Origin: Hyperoodon ampullatus
Lineage: Eukaryota > Chordata > Mammalia > Artiodactyla > Ziphiidae
Assembly: GCA_949752795.1 (NCBI GenBank)
Contig: OX457061.1
Coordinates: forward strand, 37,852,338 to 37,916,337
DNA: 64,000 nucleotides
Direction of reading: 5' to 3'
Under the pieces are notes generated by a model, which saw only the letters and a program-made list of their open reading frames with translations, did no database searches and was not told the origin of the DNA. Shown piece by piece: positions 43,030-55,547 of this stretch. Within the stretch, counting starts at the first letter, position 1. Each line of letters opens with the position of its first letter. A program made the translations under genes and the position numbers.

Positions 43030-43923
43030 ATGAGAAGACAGAAAAACACACAGCAGGAGAAGGAGCAAGATAAAAACCCACCAGACCTAACAAATGAAGA
43101 GGTAATAGGCAGTCTATCTGAAAAAGAATTCAGAATAATGATAGTAAAGATGATCCAAAATCTTGGAAATAGAATAGACAAAATGCAAGAAACAGTTAAC
43201 AAGGACCTAGTAGAACTAAAGATGAATCAAGCATCGATTAAAAACACAATAAATGAAATGAAAAATACTCTAGATGGGATCAATAGCAGAATAACTGAGG
43301 CAGAAGAACGGATAAGTGAGGTGGAAGATAAAATAGTGGAAATAACTAATGCAGAGCAAAATAAAGAGAAAAGAATGAAAAGAACAGAGGACAATATCAG
43401 AGACCTCTGGGACAACATTAAACGCACCAACATTCGAATTATAGGGGTTCCAGAAGAAGAAGAGAAAAAGAAAGGGACTGAGAAAATATTTGAAGAGATT
43501 ATAGTTGAAAACTTCCCTAATATGGGAAAGGAAATAGTTAATCAAGTCCAAGAAGCACAGAGAGTCCCATACAGAATAAATCCAAGGAGAAATACGCCAA
43601 GACACATATTAATCAAACTGTCAAAAATTAAACACAAAGAAATCATATTAAAAGCAGCAAGGCAAAAACAACAAATAACACACAAGGGAATCCCCATCAG
43701 GATAACAGCTGATCTCTCAGCAGAAACTCTACAAGCCAGAAGGGAGTGGCAGGACATAATTAAAGTGATGAAGGAGAGAAACCTGCAACCAAGATTACTC
43801 TACCCAGCAAGGATCTCATTCAGATTTGATGGAGAAATTAAAACGTTTACAGACAAGCAAAAGCTGAGAGAGTTCAGCACCACCAAACCAGCTTTACAAC
43901 AAATGCTAAAGGAACTTCTCTAG
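43030..43923 (+). CDS. L1 ORF1 protein (RNA-binding chaperone)
   Basis: An uninterrupted 297-aa frame, somewhat shorter than the 338 aa of human ORF1p. The N-terminal half is a long heptad-type coiled coil (from about residue 30 to 130; e.g. [20 protein letters not shown]) that trimerises the protein. Then comes the RRM-type core beginning [10 protein letters not shown] and the C-terminal domain with [17 protein letters not shown] and [14 protein letters not shown]. In the family it coats L1 RNA and acts as a nucleic-acid chaperone. It starts at the first ATG after the 5' UTR and has no frameshift or stop. Confidence 0.96.
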   Translation: MRRQKNTQQEKEQDKNPPDLTNEEVIGSLSEKEFRIMIVKMIQNLGNRIDKMQETVNKDLVELKMNQASIKNTINEMKNTLDGINSRITEAEERISEVEDKIVEITNAEQNKEKRMKRTEDNIRDLWDNIKRTNIRIIGVPEEEEKKKGTEKIFEEIIVENFPNMGKEIVNQVQEAQRVPYRINPRRNTPRHILIKLSKIKHKEIILKAARQKQQITHKGIPIRITADLSAETLQARREWQDIIKVMKERNLQPRLLYPARISFRFDGEIKTFTDKQKLREFSTTKPALQQMLKELL

Positions 43924-43981
43924 GCAAGAAACACAACAGAAGGAAAAGACCTACAATAACGAACCCAAAACAATTAAGAAA

Positions 43982-46900
43982 ATGGGAATAGGAACATACA
44001 TATCGATAATTACCTTAAATGTAAATGGACTAAACGCTCCCACCAAAAGACACAGATTGGCTGAATGGATACAAAAACAAGACCCATATATATGCTGTCT
44101 ACAAGAGACCCACTTCAGACCTAGAGACACATACAGACTGAAAGTAAGGGGATGGAAAAAGATATTCCATGCAAATGGAAACCAAAAGAAAGCTGGAGTA
44201 GCAATTCTCATATCAGACAAAATAGACTTTAAAATAAAGACTACTAGAAGAGACAAAGAAGGACACTACATAATGATCAAGGGATCGATCCAAGAAGAAG
44301 ATATAACAATTGTAAATATTTATGCACCCAACATAGGAGCACCTCAATACATAAGGCAAACACTAACAGCCATAAAAGGAGAAATCGACAGTAACACAAT
44401 CATAGTAGGGGACTTTAACACCCCACTTTCACCAATGGACAGATCATCCAAAATGAAAATAAATAAGGAAACACAAGCTTTAAATGATACATTAAACAAG
44501 ATGGACTTAATTGATATTTATAGGACATTCCATCCAAAAACAACAGAATACACATTTTTCTCAAGTGCTCATGGAACATTCTCCAGGATAGATCATATCT
44601 TGGGTCACAAATCAAGCCTTGGTAAATTTAAGAAAATTGAAATTGTATCAAGTATCTTTTCCGACCACAATGCTATGAGACTAGATATCAATTACAGGAA
44701 AAGAGCTATAAAAAATACAAACACATGGAGGCTAAACAATACATTACTTAATAACGAAGTGATCACTGAAGAAATCAAAGAGGAAATAAAAAAATACCTA
44801 GAAACAAATGACAATGGAGACACGACGACCCAAAACCTATGGGATGCAGCAAAAGCAGTTCTAAGAGGGAAGTTTATAGCAATACAATCCCACCTTAAGA
44901 AACAGGAAATATCTCGACTAAACAACCTAACCTTGCACCTAAAGCAATTAGAGAAAGAAGAACAAAAACATCCCAAAGTTAGCAGAAGGAAAGAAATCAT
45001 AAAAATCAGATCAGAAATAAATGAAAAAGAAATGAAGGAAACAATAGCAAAGATCAATAAAACTAAAAGCTGGTTCTTTGAGAAGATAAACAAAATTGAT
45101 AAACCATTAGCCAGACTCATCAAGAAAAAAAGGGAGAAGACTCAAATCAATAGAATTAGAAATGAAAAAGGAGAAGTAACAACTGACACTGCAGAAATAC
45201 AAAAGATCGTGAGAGATTACTATAAGCAACTCTATGCCAATAAAATGGACAACCTGGAAGAAATGGACAAATTCTTAGAAATGCACAACCTGCCAAGACT
45301 GAATCAGGAAGAAATAGAACATATGAACAGACCAATCACAAGCACTGAAATTGAAACTGTGATAAAAAATCTTCCAACAAACAAAAGCCCAGGACCAGAT
45401 GGCTTCACAGGCGAATTCTATCAAGCATTTAGAGAAGAGCTAACGCCTATCCTTCTCAAACTCTTCCAAAATATAGCAGAGGGAGGAACACTCCCAAACT
45501 CATTCTACGAGGCCACCATCACCTTGATACCAAAACCAGACAAGGATGTCACAAAGAAAGAAAACTACAGGCCAATATCACTGATGAACATAGATGCAAA
45601 AATCCTCAACAAAATACTAGCAAACAGAATCCAACAGCACATTAAAAGGATCATACACCATGATCAAGTGGGGTTTATCCCAGGAATGCAAGGATTCTTC
45701 AATATACGCAAATCAATCAACGTGATACACCATATTAACAAATTGAAGGAGAAAAACCATATGATCATCTCAATAGATGCAGAGAAAGCTTTCGACAAAA
45801 TTCAACACCCATTCATGATAAAAACCCTGCAGAAAGTAGGCATAGAGGGAACTTTCCTCAACATAATAAAGGCCATATATGACAAACCCACAGCCAGCAT
45901 CGTCCTCAATGGTGAAAAACTGAAACCATTTCCACTAAGATCAGGAACAAGACAAGGTTGCCCACTCTCACCACTCTTATTCAACATAGTTTTGGAAGTT
46001 TTAGCCACAGCAATCAGAGAAGAAAAGCAAATAAAAGGAATCCAAATTGGAAAAGAAGAAGTAAAGCTGTCACTGTTTGCAGATGACATGATACTATACA
46101 TAGAGAATCCTAAAGATGCTACCAGAAAACTACTAGAGCTAATCAATGAATTTGGTAAAGTTGCAGGATACAAAATTAATGCACAGAAATCTCTGGCATT
46201 CCTATATACTAATGATGAAAAATCTGAAAGTGAAATCAAGGAAACACTCCCATTTACCACTGCAACAAAAAGAATAAAATATCTAGGAATAAACCTACCT
46301 AAGGAGACAAAAGACCTGTATGCAGAAAATTATAAGACACTGATGAAAGAAATTAAAGATGATACAAATAGATGGAGAGATGTACCATGTTCTTGGATTG
46401 GAAGAATCAACATTGTGAAAATGACTCTACTACCCAAAGCAATCTACAGATTCAATGCAATCCCTATCAAAATACCACTGGCATTTTTCACAGAACTAGA
46501 ACAAAAAATTTCACAATTTGTATGGAAACACAAAAAACCACGAATAGCCAAAGCAATCTTGAGAACGAAAAATGGAGCTGGAGGAATCAGGCTCCCTGAC
46601 TTCAGACTATACTACAAAGCTGCAGTAATCAAGACAGTATGGTACTGGCACAGAAACAGAAAGATAGATCAATGGAACAGGATAGAAAGCCCAGAGATAA
46701 ACCCACGGACATATGGTCACCTTATCTTTGATAAAGGAGGCAGGAATGTACAGTGGAGAAAGGACAGTCTCTTCAATAAGTGGTGTTGGGAAAACTGGAC
46801 AGGGACATGTAAAAGTATGAGATTCGATCACTCCCTAACACCATACACAAAAATAAGCTCAAAATGGATTAAAGACCTAAATGTAAGGCCAGACACTATC

Positions 46901-47800
46901 AAACTCTTAGAGGACAACATAGGCAGAACACTCTATGACATAAATCACAGCAAGATCCTTTTTGACCCACCTCCTAGAGAAATGGAAATAAAGACAAAAA
47001 TAAACACATGGGACCTAATGAAACTTCAAAGCTTTTGCACAGCAAAGGAAACCATAAACAAGACCAAAAGACAACCCTCAGAATGGGAGAAAATATTTGC
47101 AAATGAAGCAACTGACAAAGGATTAATCTCCAAAATTTATAAGCAGCTCATGCAGCTCAATAACAAAAAAACAAACAACCCAATCCAAAAATGGGCAGAA
47201 GACCTAAATAGACATTTCTCCACAGAAGATATACAGACTGCCAACAAACACATGAAAGGATGCTCAACATCTTTACTAATTAGAGAAATGCAAATCAAAA
47301 CTACAATGAGATATCATCTCACACCAGTCAGAATGGCCATCATCAAAAAATCTAGAAACAATAAATGCTGGAGAGGGTGTGGAAAAAAGGGAACACTCTT
47401 GCACTGCTGGTGGGAATGTGAATTGGTACAGCCACTATGGAGAACGGTATGGAGGTTCCTTAAAAAACTACAAATAGAACTACCATATGACCCTGCAATC
47501 CCACTACTGGGCATATACCCTGAGAAAACCATAATTCAAAAAGAGACATGTACCAAAATGTTCATAGCAGCCCTATTTACAATAGCCCGGAGATGGAAAC
47601 AACCTAAGTGTCCATCATCGGATGAATGGGTAAAGAAGATGTGGCACATACATACAATGGAATATTACTCAGCCATAAAAAGAAATGAAATTGAACTATT
47701 TGTAATGAGGTGGATGGACCTAGAGTCTGTCATACAGAGTGAAGTAAGTCAGAAAGAGAAAGACAAATACTGTATGCTGACACATATATATGGAATTTAA
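43982..47800 (+). CDS. L1 ORF2 protein (endonuclease and reverse transcriptase)
   Basis: An uninterrupted 1272-aa frame, near the 1275 aa of human ORF2p. The AP-like endonuclease has its motifs: [17 protein letters not shown], the catalytic Glu in [14 protein letters not shown] and the SDH triad motif in FSDHNAM. The reverse transcriptase has [13 protein letters not shown], the SIDAEKAFD motif and FADD with its aspartates at about residues 701-702. The C-terminal Cys-rich segment [18 protein letters not shown] is present from about residue 1129. No catalytic residue I can check is lost. In the family this enzyme nicks DNA and primes reverse transcription of L1, SINE and mRNA templates. Confidence 0.97.
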   Translation: MGIGTYISIITLNVNGLNAPTKRHRLAEWIQKQDPYICCLQETHFRPRDTYRLKVRGWKKIFHANGNQKKAGVAILISDKIDFKIKTTRRDKEGHYIMIKGSIQEEDITIVNIYAPNIGAPQYIRQTLTAIKGEIDSNTIIVGDFNTPLSPMDRSSKMKINKETQALNDTLNKMDLIDIYRTFHPKTTEYTFFSSAHGTFSRIDHILGHKSSLGKFKKIEIVSSIFSDHNAMRLDINYRKRAIKNTNTWRLNNTLLNNEVITEEIKEEIKKYLETNDNGDTTTQNLWDAAKAVLRGKFIAIQSHLKKQEISRLNNLTLHLKQLEKEEQKHPKVSRRKEIIKIRSEINEKEMKETIAKINKTKSWFFEKINKIDKPLARLIKKKREKTQINRIRNEKGEVTTDTAEIQKIVRDYYKQLYANKMDNLEEMDKFLEMHNLPRLNQEEIEHMNRPITSTEIETVIKNLPTNKSPGPDGFTGEFYQAFREELTPILLKLFQNIAEGGTLPNSFYEATITLIPKPDKDVTKKENYRPISLMNIDAKILNKILANRIQQHIKRIIHHDQVGFIPGMQGFFNIRKSINVIHHINKLKEKNHMIISIDAEKAFDKIQHPFMIKTLQKVGIEGTFLNIIKAIYDKPTASIVLNGEKLKPFPLRSGTRQGCPLSPLLFNIVLEVLATAIREEKQIKGIQIGKEEVKLSLFADDMILYIENPKDATRKLLELINEFGKVAGYKINAQKSLAFLYTNDEKSESEIKETLPFTTATKRIKYLGINLPKETKDLYAENYKTLMKEIKDDTNRWRDVPCSWIGRINIVKMTLLPKAIYRFNAIPIKIPLAFFTELEQKISQFVWKHKKPRIAKAILRTKNGAGGIRLPDFRLYYKAAVIKTVWYWHRNRKIDQWNRIESPEINPRTYGHLIFDKGGRNVQWRKDSLFNKWCWENWTGTCKSMRFDHSLTPYTKISSKWIKDLNVRPDTIKLLEDNIGRTLYDINHSKILFDPPPREMEIKTKINTWDLMKLQSFCTAKETINKTKRQPSEWEKIFANEATDKGLISKIYKQLMQLNNKKTNNPIQKWAEDLNRHFSTEDIQTANKHMKGCSTSLLIREMQIKTTMRYHLTPVRMAIIKKSRNNKCWRGCGKKGTLLHCWWECELVQPLWRTVWRFLKKLQIELPYDPAIPLLGIYPEKTIIQKETCTKMFIAALFTIARRWKQPKCPSSDEWVKKMWHIHTMEYYSAIKRNEIELFVMRWMDLESVIQSEVSQKEKDKYCMLTHIYGI

Positions 47801-48127
47801 GAAAAAAAAAGGTCATGAAGAACATAGGGGTAAGACAGGAATAAAGACACAGACCTACTAGAGAATGGACTTGAGGATATGGGGAGGGGGAAGGGTAAGC
47901 TGTGACAAAGTGAAAGAGCGGCATGGACATATATACACTACCAAACGTAAGGTAGATAGCTAGTGGGAAGCAGCCGCATAGCACAGGGAGATCAGCTCGG
48001 TGCTTTGTGACCGCCTGGAGGGGTGGGATAGGGAGGGTGGGAGGGAGACGCAAAAGGGAGGGGATATGGGAACATATGTATACATATAACTGATTAAATT
48101 TGTGATAAAGCAAAAAATAAAAATAAA

Positions 48128-48130
48128 AAA

Positions 48131-48185
<55 letters not shown>
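48128..48185 (+). repeat. L1 poly(A) tail
   Basis: An almost pure A run of more than 50 nt after the AATAAAAATAAAAAAATAA end of the L1 3' UTR. Long homogeneous tails shorten quickly, so this is a sign of youth. Confidence 0.95.
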
Positions 48186-48187
<2 letters not shown>

Positions 48188-48199
48188 TTGTTCTCCCAG

Positions 48200-48500
48200 C
48201 TACCTAATTTCCCTAAAAATTAAGGAATTATACTATCAGTTTCTTGTGTATCTTTCCAAAGATGCTTTATGAATACACAGGCAAAACTCCTATGTCAAAA
48301 CGTCTATGTACTCCTATTCCTCCTTTTTACACAAATGTGCATTTGGTATACATGGTTCTACACCTTGCTTTTTTCACTTAACCATGTATCTGAGATATCA
48401 TTCTGTGTTAGTGCATAAAGAGCTTTTGCAGTTTTTTAATGGTTGTATCATATTTCATTGAATGGCTGTACCACAAATTACTTAACCATTCCCTCATTGA
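48200..48500 (-). mobile_element. Probable old L1 fragment
   Basis: TTTTTCACTTAACCATGTAT, TTTTTAATGGTTGTATCATA and TTACTTAACCATTCCCTCAT resemble reverse-strand old L1 3' sequence. The young L1 seems to have landed in or beside it. Confidence 0.45.
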
Positions 48501-48512
48501 TCTAATCCCTTC

Positions 48513-48646
48513 ATTTGTTGTTGTTTGGTTTTTTTTTGGCCGCACCTCAAGGCATGCGGGATCTTTGTTCCCTGACCTGGGATTGAACCCGGGCCCCCTG
48601 CAGTGGAAGCGCTGAGTCCTAACCAGTGGACAGCCAGGAAGTTCCC
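48513..48646 (-). mobile_element. Short CHR SINE
   Basis: Reverse short CHR ending AGCCAGGAAGTTCCC. The duplication CTAATCCCTTC lies at 48502-48512 and 48647-48657. Confidence 0.93.
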
Positions 48647-48657
48647 CTAATCCCTTC

Positions 48658-48861
48658 TTTTTTTTTTTTTTTTTTTCCCGGCCTCTCACTGTTGTGGCCT
48701 CTCCCGTTGCGGAGCACAGGCTCCGGACACGCAGGCTCAGCAGCCATGGCTCACGGGCCCAGCCGCTCCACAGCATGTGGGATCCTCCCAGACCGGGGCA
48801 CGAACCCGTATCCCCTGCATCGGCAGGCGGACTCCCAACCACTGCGCCACCAGGGAAGCCC
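48658..48861 (-). mobile_element. CHR SINE (short cetacean subtype) beside another SINE
   Basis: Poly(T), CCGGCCTCTCACTGTTGTGG, ending CACCAGGGAAGCCC. It used the 3' duplication of the previous SINE as its target: TCCCTTC appears at 48651-48657 and 48862-48868. Confidence 0.92.
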
Positions 48862-49327
48862 TCCCTTCATTTTTAATATATAAATATTGGCTGGAAAAAT
48901 AAATGCCAAAATGATTGCAGGATTTAGATTAGCCTTGAATTGTCTGAAAAATAGCTGTGTTCTTTGGGAAGTTGTAGATCCCTAACAAAGACCTCTAAGC
49001 GTTTTTCCTCTTTCTGAGCAGGAGACAGAGGGATACCTCAAGGCATGACCTGGTGGCCTGGAATTCCCTCTCAGCCCTAGAACGCCCTGCTTTCCAGTAT
49101 CACTTCGGGTTAACTAAGGTTAGTGAGAATTCAAGACACTGATTCAGCCCAAAGGATCTGGTTCGTATTTGAGAGTTTGGAAGCCATGCTTTCTGGTTTG
49201 GCAACTCATGCGAACCATGAAGAAGTTTATACACTTTTACATAATAATATAATTCCCTGTAAGTATCCAAAAGGTATGTGTGATATTGTGATTTATAGTA
49301 AGAAATATATGTATATTTGGCCTTCAT

Positions 49328-49410
49328 TCTATTCCTGGCCTGGGATTGAACCCACGCTCCCTGTGGTGGAAGCGTGAAGTCTTAACCACTGGACTGCTAG
49401 GAAAGTCCCT
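49328..49410 (-). mobile_element. Truncated short CHR SINE
   Basis: CTGGCCTGGGATTGAACCCA, GTGGTGGAAGCGTGAAGTCT and GGACTGCTAGGAAAGTCCC; the tail part is missing. Confidence 0.8.
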
Positions 49411-50309
49411 TATTTAAAATGCTACTGCAGAAGAATTTTTATTGATCTGTGAAAATGGTCACAATATACTATAAATGGAGGGGGGCAAAGCAGTTACAAA
49501 ATGTTATATGTATGATCCAGAGTTTGTAAAACAAAATTTATATATAAAGCCTGAAAGGCCATGAGACAAAATGTCCCAATGGTTATCTCTGCGTGCTAAG
49601 TTTACTGGTACTGCCATTTTCTTCTTAACTATATTTTCTAAACTTTTGTTAATAAATATGTATCATTTTTGCAATAGGAAAATTCACTTGGAAAACAAGG
49701 AAATCTGACTTTTCTGCAACCCGGGAATCCAGAACTTAAAAAGAAGCAAGGAGGGTGTGTAAGAAACCAGTCAGGGCATTGCAAGCATTGACATAAAAAT
49801 AAAATAACCCATGGCCCTTTCCCGGGTCACTGCTTGTCTAGTGAGCAAATGCATTATCATTAATATCGCTGGGTGGTCAGGGCGAGGGAGTACTTTGCAA
49901 ACAGTGGAAAATTTTCCGGGGAGAGATACCCAGGAGAGATAGTGAGCCATCTCAGGAATTTGAGAGTTGAACTAATTTAGTTCATGCTTCGGAGGTGAGG
50001 TCAGTCAGCTGGAAAAGCACCTCGTCTAAGCAGTACCTTGGAACCGGGTGAGTGAAGAGTCATGAGACTTGGTGGGGCCCAGCCAAGGTCGGGAATGGAG
50101 GCGGAGGGTGGCATGAACCACGCGGGGAGGAAGAGGCAGCAGAAGGCAGTAAATGGGCAGTGGAGGATGGAGAAAAGGCGGTGACGAGGCAGGTTTTGGT
50201 CAGGTGATCAGTGTTGAGCGAGCTCCCACCCCCGCCAAGGGCAGGGGGCAACTCTCCCTGTGGGGCACCACGTTGTTATCACTTGGAGCCATGTCTTAGG
50301 CTTATCCGG
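49411..50309. other. Non-coding DNA, nothing recognised
   Basis: No exon or repeat I can name. The stretch 50040-50240 is G-rich with some CpG but has no supported gene. Confidence 0.4.
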
Positions 50310-50455
50310 AGGCCAGAACAGTCCCAGCAGCAGAGGCATCACCTGGACATTGATAGGAATGCAGAAGCTCAGGCCCATTCCAGACCTACTGAATCAGAAT
50401 TTGCATTTTCACTAGATCTCCGGGGGATTCAGACACACACTGAAGTATGAGGACT
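50310..50455 (-). mobile_element. MER5A-like hAT fossil
   Basis: AGAGGCATCACCTGGACATT, GAATGCAGAAGCTCAGGCCC, AGACCTACTGAATCAGAATT and GAAGTATGAGGACTA follow the reverse MER5A order. Confidence 0.75.
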
Positions 50456-51960
50456 AATTTAGGAAAAAAATATCCCCAGTATATGCTCCTTGACTCATCC
50501 CGGGTACATTTGTCTTCAGGTTCTTAAAGACTTCTCAAGGATCTGACACCAGGAAGAAGATGTCCCAGACAGGGCTGGGTGAATCTCAGCCTGGGAATGG
50601 ACACCGTCCCTCCCTCCCCATTTCCTGTGTGCAGCATCTGAGTTTGTTTTACACGTCACAATCCTCATGCAAAACCCTTGGGGCCAGATGTGTTTCAGAA
50701 TTCAGAATTTTTCATATTTTAGGAAGATAATATGATGCATTTACCATATACTAGTGAGAACTGAGGCAGCACCTGATAATCAAATGCATTAATATTCTGC
50801 AATTTATTTTAAAGATTGATAGCCAAAATGATAAGCACCATCAGGTCAGTTTTGGCACCAAATTTAATGAAAAAAACCTTTGTCTCCAGAATGGGGGGAT
50901 TTTAAGCATTGTGGATAAGGATTATGAACTGTTTTATTATTTTATTTTATTTTAAAAATGTGTCAATTGAATAAATTTAGAAACACTGATATACCACTAT
51001 TTCCCAGCCCTCGTTTACCTCAGACTTAGCAGGAACTACAGGATCTAGATATTCTTTCAAATATAAAGTAGTTCACATAATTCCTTTCATCAAGCAGGTC
51101 ACATCTGGCATTGTTATTCCCAGATCAATTCAAGGGATTCTGTGAGAAGTGATTGGATTTTGATGAAATTAAGAATTTATCCCAGCTAACATCAATGCGA
51201 AACGTCAGAGCTAAGGCTAGACCCCAGGGCCTCCAGCTCCTAGCCCTGCGCTTTCCTCCTTTCCCTTCATCTGCCTTCCCCTCCCCTCTCTGTCCCCAGG
51301 CAGAGGGTTCCCGGCTGAGGACACAGGACAGCAGGCCTCCTGCCCATGCCACCTGGTGTGTTTAGAAACACAGAACTGCAATTGGACGGTTCTTCCTCCA
51401 GCTGGGCTGTGAATGAAGCATCTTGTCTTCCAGTCCCCCAGACATGCCGCCACATCAAGGTGGCAGTAATTGCCCCCTGAAGGTCCTTGGAGTGAGTTGG
51501 GCCAGGCACAGCCGGGTAAGTCCTGACACTTACTCTGAAGCCTTTCTCCACATGACCCCTGCCAGGAAGACAGTGGCAAAAAGTTGCAAGAGGCCGTTTG
51601 TACAAGAAAGGGCCAGGGCAGTTTCCAGGAAGGTCTCAAAGGCCTTCTCCAAATGCCCGGAGAGAAGGCTCCTGGGCCAAAGTCCATCTCTGCTCTTGGA
51701 ATGCTCAGCTTGCAAAACCGACAGAGGGATCCTTTCACGGGGCTTTTAGTCGAAATCAGGAAGCCGGGCCCCTCCCTCCTCTCTGGGTTCCCAGGGCCTC
51801 ATGGTTGGCACTCTTCTCTATGGCACTTTGTCATGTGTGCTGGTCTCTACATCTGTCTAGTTTCCCTTCTCTCATGGGAGTCTATTCTTTAACTTTTATT
51901 GTAGTACATGTCCAATATGGAGAAATTAGGCAACTCAGATGAATATAACACTGACACTTA
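50456..51960. other. Non-coding DNA; no exon found
   Basis: I looked here for the last WDR31 exon on the minus strand and did not find it. Open frames at 51217-51738 (minus) and 51584-51942 (plus) lack family-like motifs. Confidence 0.4.
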
Positions 51961-51964
51961 GGAA

Positions 51965-52195
51965 CAATGCTAGGCACTATCCGAGGGGCTCTACCTGAAT
52001 CGTATGACATCCCTGATGACAACTCCATGAGTAGGTGCTGCCATCATACCATCTCCATTTCACAGATGACGGCACTGAGACACAGATTAAGTCTCTTGCC
52101 CAAGGTCGTGAGGCTAAGAAGCGGCAGACTGGGATTTGAACCAGGCATGGTGGTGCTGGAGTCCACGCCCTAAAACCAGGCCACACTGCCACCTC
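51965..52195 (-). mobile_element. MIR SINE fossil
   Basis: ATCTCCATTTCACAGATGAC, CTCTTGCCCAAGGTCGTGAG and GCAGACTGGGATTTGAACCA are the reverse MIR core. Confidence 0.88.
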
Positions 52196-53514
52196 TAAGG
52201 AGAAAATAAACTCACCCAAAATCCTACATGCAGAGATGACCACCGAAAAAATAAAGCTCAGGATCCAAATAATGGGAAGGGTCTAACATAAAGCCCTCGC
52301 CACAATAAATAAGACTGTAAAAATAACATCTTCTGGATGAGAGGCAACTCAAAGTGGTTTTTGTAATTGTATTATTGTATCCTAATTATCACACTGTTCA
52401 AACGAATGGGTCATAGAATCTTCAGTATGAAACTTGAATTATGGTTTCACAATAAGAACTTTTCTACGGATGGTAATTAGAAACAAAGAAAAATTCTTTC
52501 TGGACAAAGGTATGTTTATCATAGCCTTTCAGTCCCTTTATAAGTATTTTAAATGCAAAATTTTTTCATACATTATTATAAAATATGTCGTACTCTATGT
52601 ACTGTTTTGTAGCCTTTCCGCTTATCTTTTTTCCACATCATAAAATAGTCTTCTACAACCTTTTCTTCAAAATGAAAATAGTCTTGTTTTTGATCATAAA
52701 AGTGACAAAGGAAAGAACAAATTTATGTATTTGCTTGTAGTATATGCGTGAAATGTCTCTGAAAGAGTACAGTAGATGCTGGTAACACTGGTTACCTCTG
52801 GAGGGAGCCAGATGGAAGGCAGATGTGGATGAGAGAGAGACTGTAATGTATAAACTCTTGCAGTCTTGATTATGACTATGTGAATGAGTTATCTATTTCA
52901 AAAATAACTAAGTTTTTAAAATGAAACTGATTCATTCTCATTACAAAGAAAAGGCATAAAGTAGAAGATAAATTCATCTTTAAACTCAATACCCAGAGAT
53001 AGCACTGTTAACATTTTTGCTCTATTTCTTCCAGACCTTCATCTATGAATGTATAGACATATGTGCAGATATATTTTTACCAAAATGGGATGAGCCTATA
53101 TGGGGCTGTTTTGTCACCTGTGTTTTTCACTTAGGGTGAATCGTAGACAACATTTCATGCAGCCCCATTTTAAATGTGTACAAGGTTATTAGTCATGTGA
53201 AGGTGGCTGGTTTCCAAAAGACTATTTCTGGATGGACTGCGAGTTCAGCACCTGGACAGGCAGGGCTAGTTGACACCAGTGTTATTTTATTGGAAGACTC
53301 AGATGAAATTATGATTGTGAAAGTAGTTTGTATAGAGCATACAAGGTTTTACTGTTAAAATTCTGGCCTCTTAACTGGAGGTATCAGGAAGAAAGGTACA
53401 ATCAAAACCAGCTGGTCCAGCTTCTTTCTAATGTTGGCCCGCAGAGCTGACACTTCCCTCGTACAGTCTTCAACATTTACACACTGATCTTTAAAACTGA
53501 GGCTTGCAAAGTTT

Positions 53515-53900
53515 AAGAGCACAAAGTGTTAGCAAGTGTATGGAACAACAGAAACTCTGCTGAAGGTCCTCCACAGCTGGTGGGAATGTGAACTGTGACA
53601 AACTTTTTGGAAAAGAGGTGGTATCTACTAAAGCTGATCATGCACTCTACCCTATGGCCCAGAATGGCCTCCCCTGGTTCTACAGTGAATACAATGCCTG
53701 AATATTTCACCAGATGACATACTAATGGAATGTTCATAGCAACACTAACTATAAGAGCCCCAAACTAGAAACACCCATATGCCCATCAGTAGTTAAGTGG
53801 GTAAATTATAATACTGTCACACAATAGGATACTATCAAACAATGTCAATCTATCTCACAAACATGTTGAGCCCAAGAAGCCTGACGAAAATTAAGTGCAC
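53515..53900 (+). mobile_element. Old L1 (L1M-type) fragment
   Basis: TGTTAGCAAGTGTATGGAAC, AGCTGGTGGGAATGTGAACT, ACACCCATATGCCCATCAGT and ATTATAATACTGTCACACAA follow distal ORF2 of an old L1. Confidence 0.75.
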
Positions 53901-53924
53901 ATATTGTTTCACCTAACTCTACTG

Positions 53925-54375
53925 CTGGATAACAAACTGTCCCAAAAATTAGTCTTAAAACAATTTATTGTTTTTCATGATTCTGTGGGCTAGCTGCGCA
54001 GTTTCTCTTCTGATTTCATCTATGGCTGCATTCAGCTGCAGGTTTGGCAGGGCTGGAAGGCCCAAGGTGACCTTGTTCACATGTGTGGTGGTACTGGGTT
54101 CTTCTCCACAGGGCCTAGGTCACTCCCTGACGTGGCAGCCTTGGAGTAGCATTCCAAGAGGGTGAAAGTGAAGCGGCAAGCTCTCTCTAAGGCTGAGCCT
54201 CAGACTTGCATAGCATTTGTTCTTCTGCATTCTGTTGGTCAAACCAAGTCAAAGGCCATCACAGATTCAAGGGCTAGGAAAATAGATCCCATCTACTAAT
54301 GAGAAGTTACTTTGCAAAGGGTCACACATACAGGGATGGGAGAAGCTTGTGGCCATATCTTCCATCTACTACAAT
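53925..54375 (+). mobile_element. Ancient interspersed repeat, probably LTR (MaLR-like)
   Basis: GCTGGATAACAAACTGTCCC, TTTCATGATTCTGTGGGCTA, CATTCTGTTGGTCAAACCAA and CCATCTACTACAATATGA make up a common old mammalian repeat. The class is from memory and tentative. Confidence 0.5.
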
Positions 54376-54605
54376 ATGATTCTACTTATATAAAGTAGAA
54401 AAGCGGACAAAACCAGTTTATGCTGTTACAAATACCTTGGCAGATAGTTCTGAAGGGGAGTATGAGGGAGGCCATCTGCGTTCCTGGATGTATTATGCTT
54501 CTTCATCTAGGTTACTAGAGTGTGTTTAGTTTAAGAAAATTCAGCCAGCTATAAACTTAAGACATATGAAACTCTGTGATGGCTAAACTTGAATTAAAAG
54601 TTTAT

Positions 54606-54628
54606 ATGTGCGTGTGTGTGTGTGTGTG
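54606..54628. repeat. (TG)n microsatellite
   Basis: A short run of TG dinucleotides. Confidence 0.9.
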
Positions 54629-55101
54629 GCCTAAGAAGAATGAAGTTCTCTTTCAAGTCACAGTACAGCTGGTCAGGCTGTTGGAACAGCTCAGCTCCTG
54701 GAGGTTATTTGGGGCCCCAGTTTCCTTCTTTCTTGTTGTTGCATCATCTTATCCTTATCTGAATAGCTGAAGCTGTTGCTGGCAGCCTGCATCCCACCTA
54801 GTGGGAAGGGACTCAGAGGGGAAATCCTGGACAAACATACTCCTTTTGAGCTAATAGGGTGGAAGTTACATCACCTCCACTCACACTCCACTGAAACCAA
54901 CTTATTCTTATGGCTGTGCCTAGCTGGGAATCCTGTCTTAGCTGGACTGCCCATGCCAAGAAGTGCCCATTTCAGGAACAACTAACAGTCTGCTGTGTTT
55001 TAATGATGAAGGTGTTCTTTGATAATTATGCTCTAAAAAGGCCATTCAGAAAAAGCTAAGTTCCTTTATCTCAGTGTTAAAAGACTAAAAAAAACAAGTG
55101 G

Positions 55102-55347
55102 GGGCTTCCCTGGTGGTGCAGTGGTTAAGAATCCGCCTTCCAATGCAGGGGACGTGGGTTCGATCCCTGGTTGGGGAGCTAAGATCCCACATGCCGTGGG
55201 GCAACTAAGCCCCCTGCGCCTCAACTACTGAGCCTGCGTGCTCTAGAGCCCGTGCACCACAACTAGAGAGCCCGAGCGCCGTGACTAGAGAGACGCCTGT
55301 GCCGCAACAAAGAGCTCGCGCCCTGCAACGAAAGATCCCGTGTGCTG
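55102..55347 (+). mobile_element. CHR SINE cut by assembly gap
   Basis: GGGGCTTCCCTGGTGGTGCA and GGTTCGATCCC mark the head. The sequence stops in the body at the N run, so its tail and target-site duplication are not visible. The body carries an unusual run of AACTAGAGAGCCCGAGCGCC-type units. Confidence 0.9.
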
Positions 55348-55547
55348 NNNNNNNNNNNNNNNNNNNNNNNNNNNNNNNNNNNNNNNNNNNNNNNNNNNNN
55401 NNNNNNNNNNNNNNNNNNNNNNNNNNNNNNNNNNNNNNNNNNNNNNNNNNNNNNNNNNNNNNNNNNNNNNNNNNNNNNNNNNNNNNNNNNNNNNNNNNNN
55501 NNNNNNNNNNNNNNNNNNNNNNNNNNNNNNNNNNNNNNNNNNNNNNN
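55348..55547. other. Assembly gap (200 N)
   Basis: Exactly 200 undetermined bases. A round number suggests a placeholder rather than a measured size. Confidence 0.99.

Larger units (their letters stand above)
41873..48181 (+). mobile_element. Full-length LINE-1 with two intact ORFs
   Basis: A 6.3-kb L1 between perfect 15-bp duplications. Parts in order: 5' UTR 41873-43029, GC-rich at first (AGCTAGCCGGGAGGGAGTCC, as in cetartiodactyl L1 promoters); ORF1 43030-43923; a 58-nt spacer; ORF2 43982-47800; 3' UTR to about 48127; poly(A) of more than 50 nt. The implied first-strand nick is TTTT/CA on the bottom strand, near the L1 endonuclease consensus TTTT/AA. L1 spreads by target-primed reverse transcription; its proteins also move SINEs and mRNA copies, which fits the SINEs and retrocopy in this window. 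Intact frames, long pure tail and exact duplication point to a recent insertion. Activity cannot be shown from sequence alone. Confidence 0.98.
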
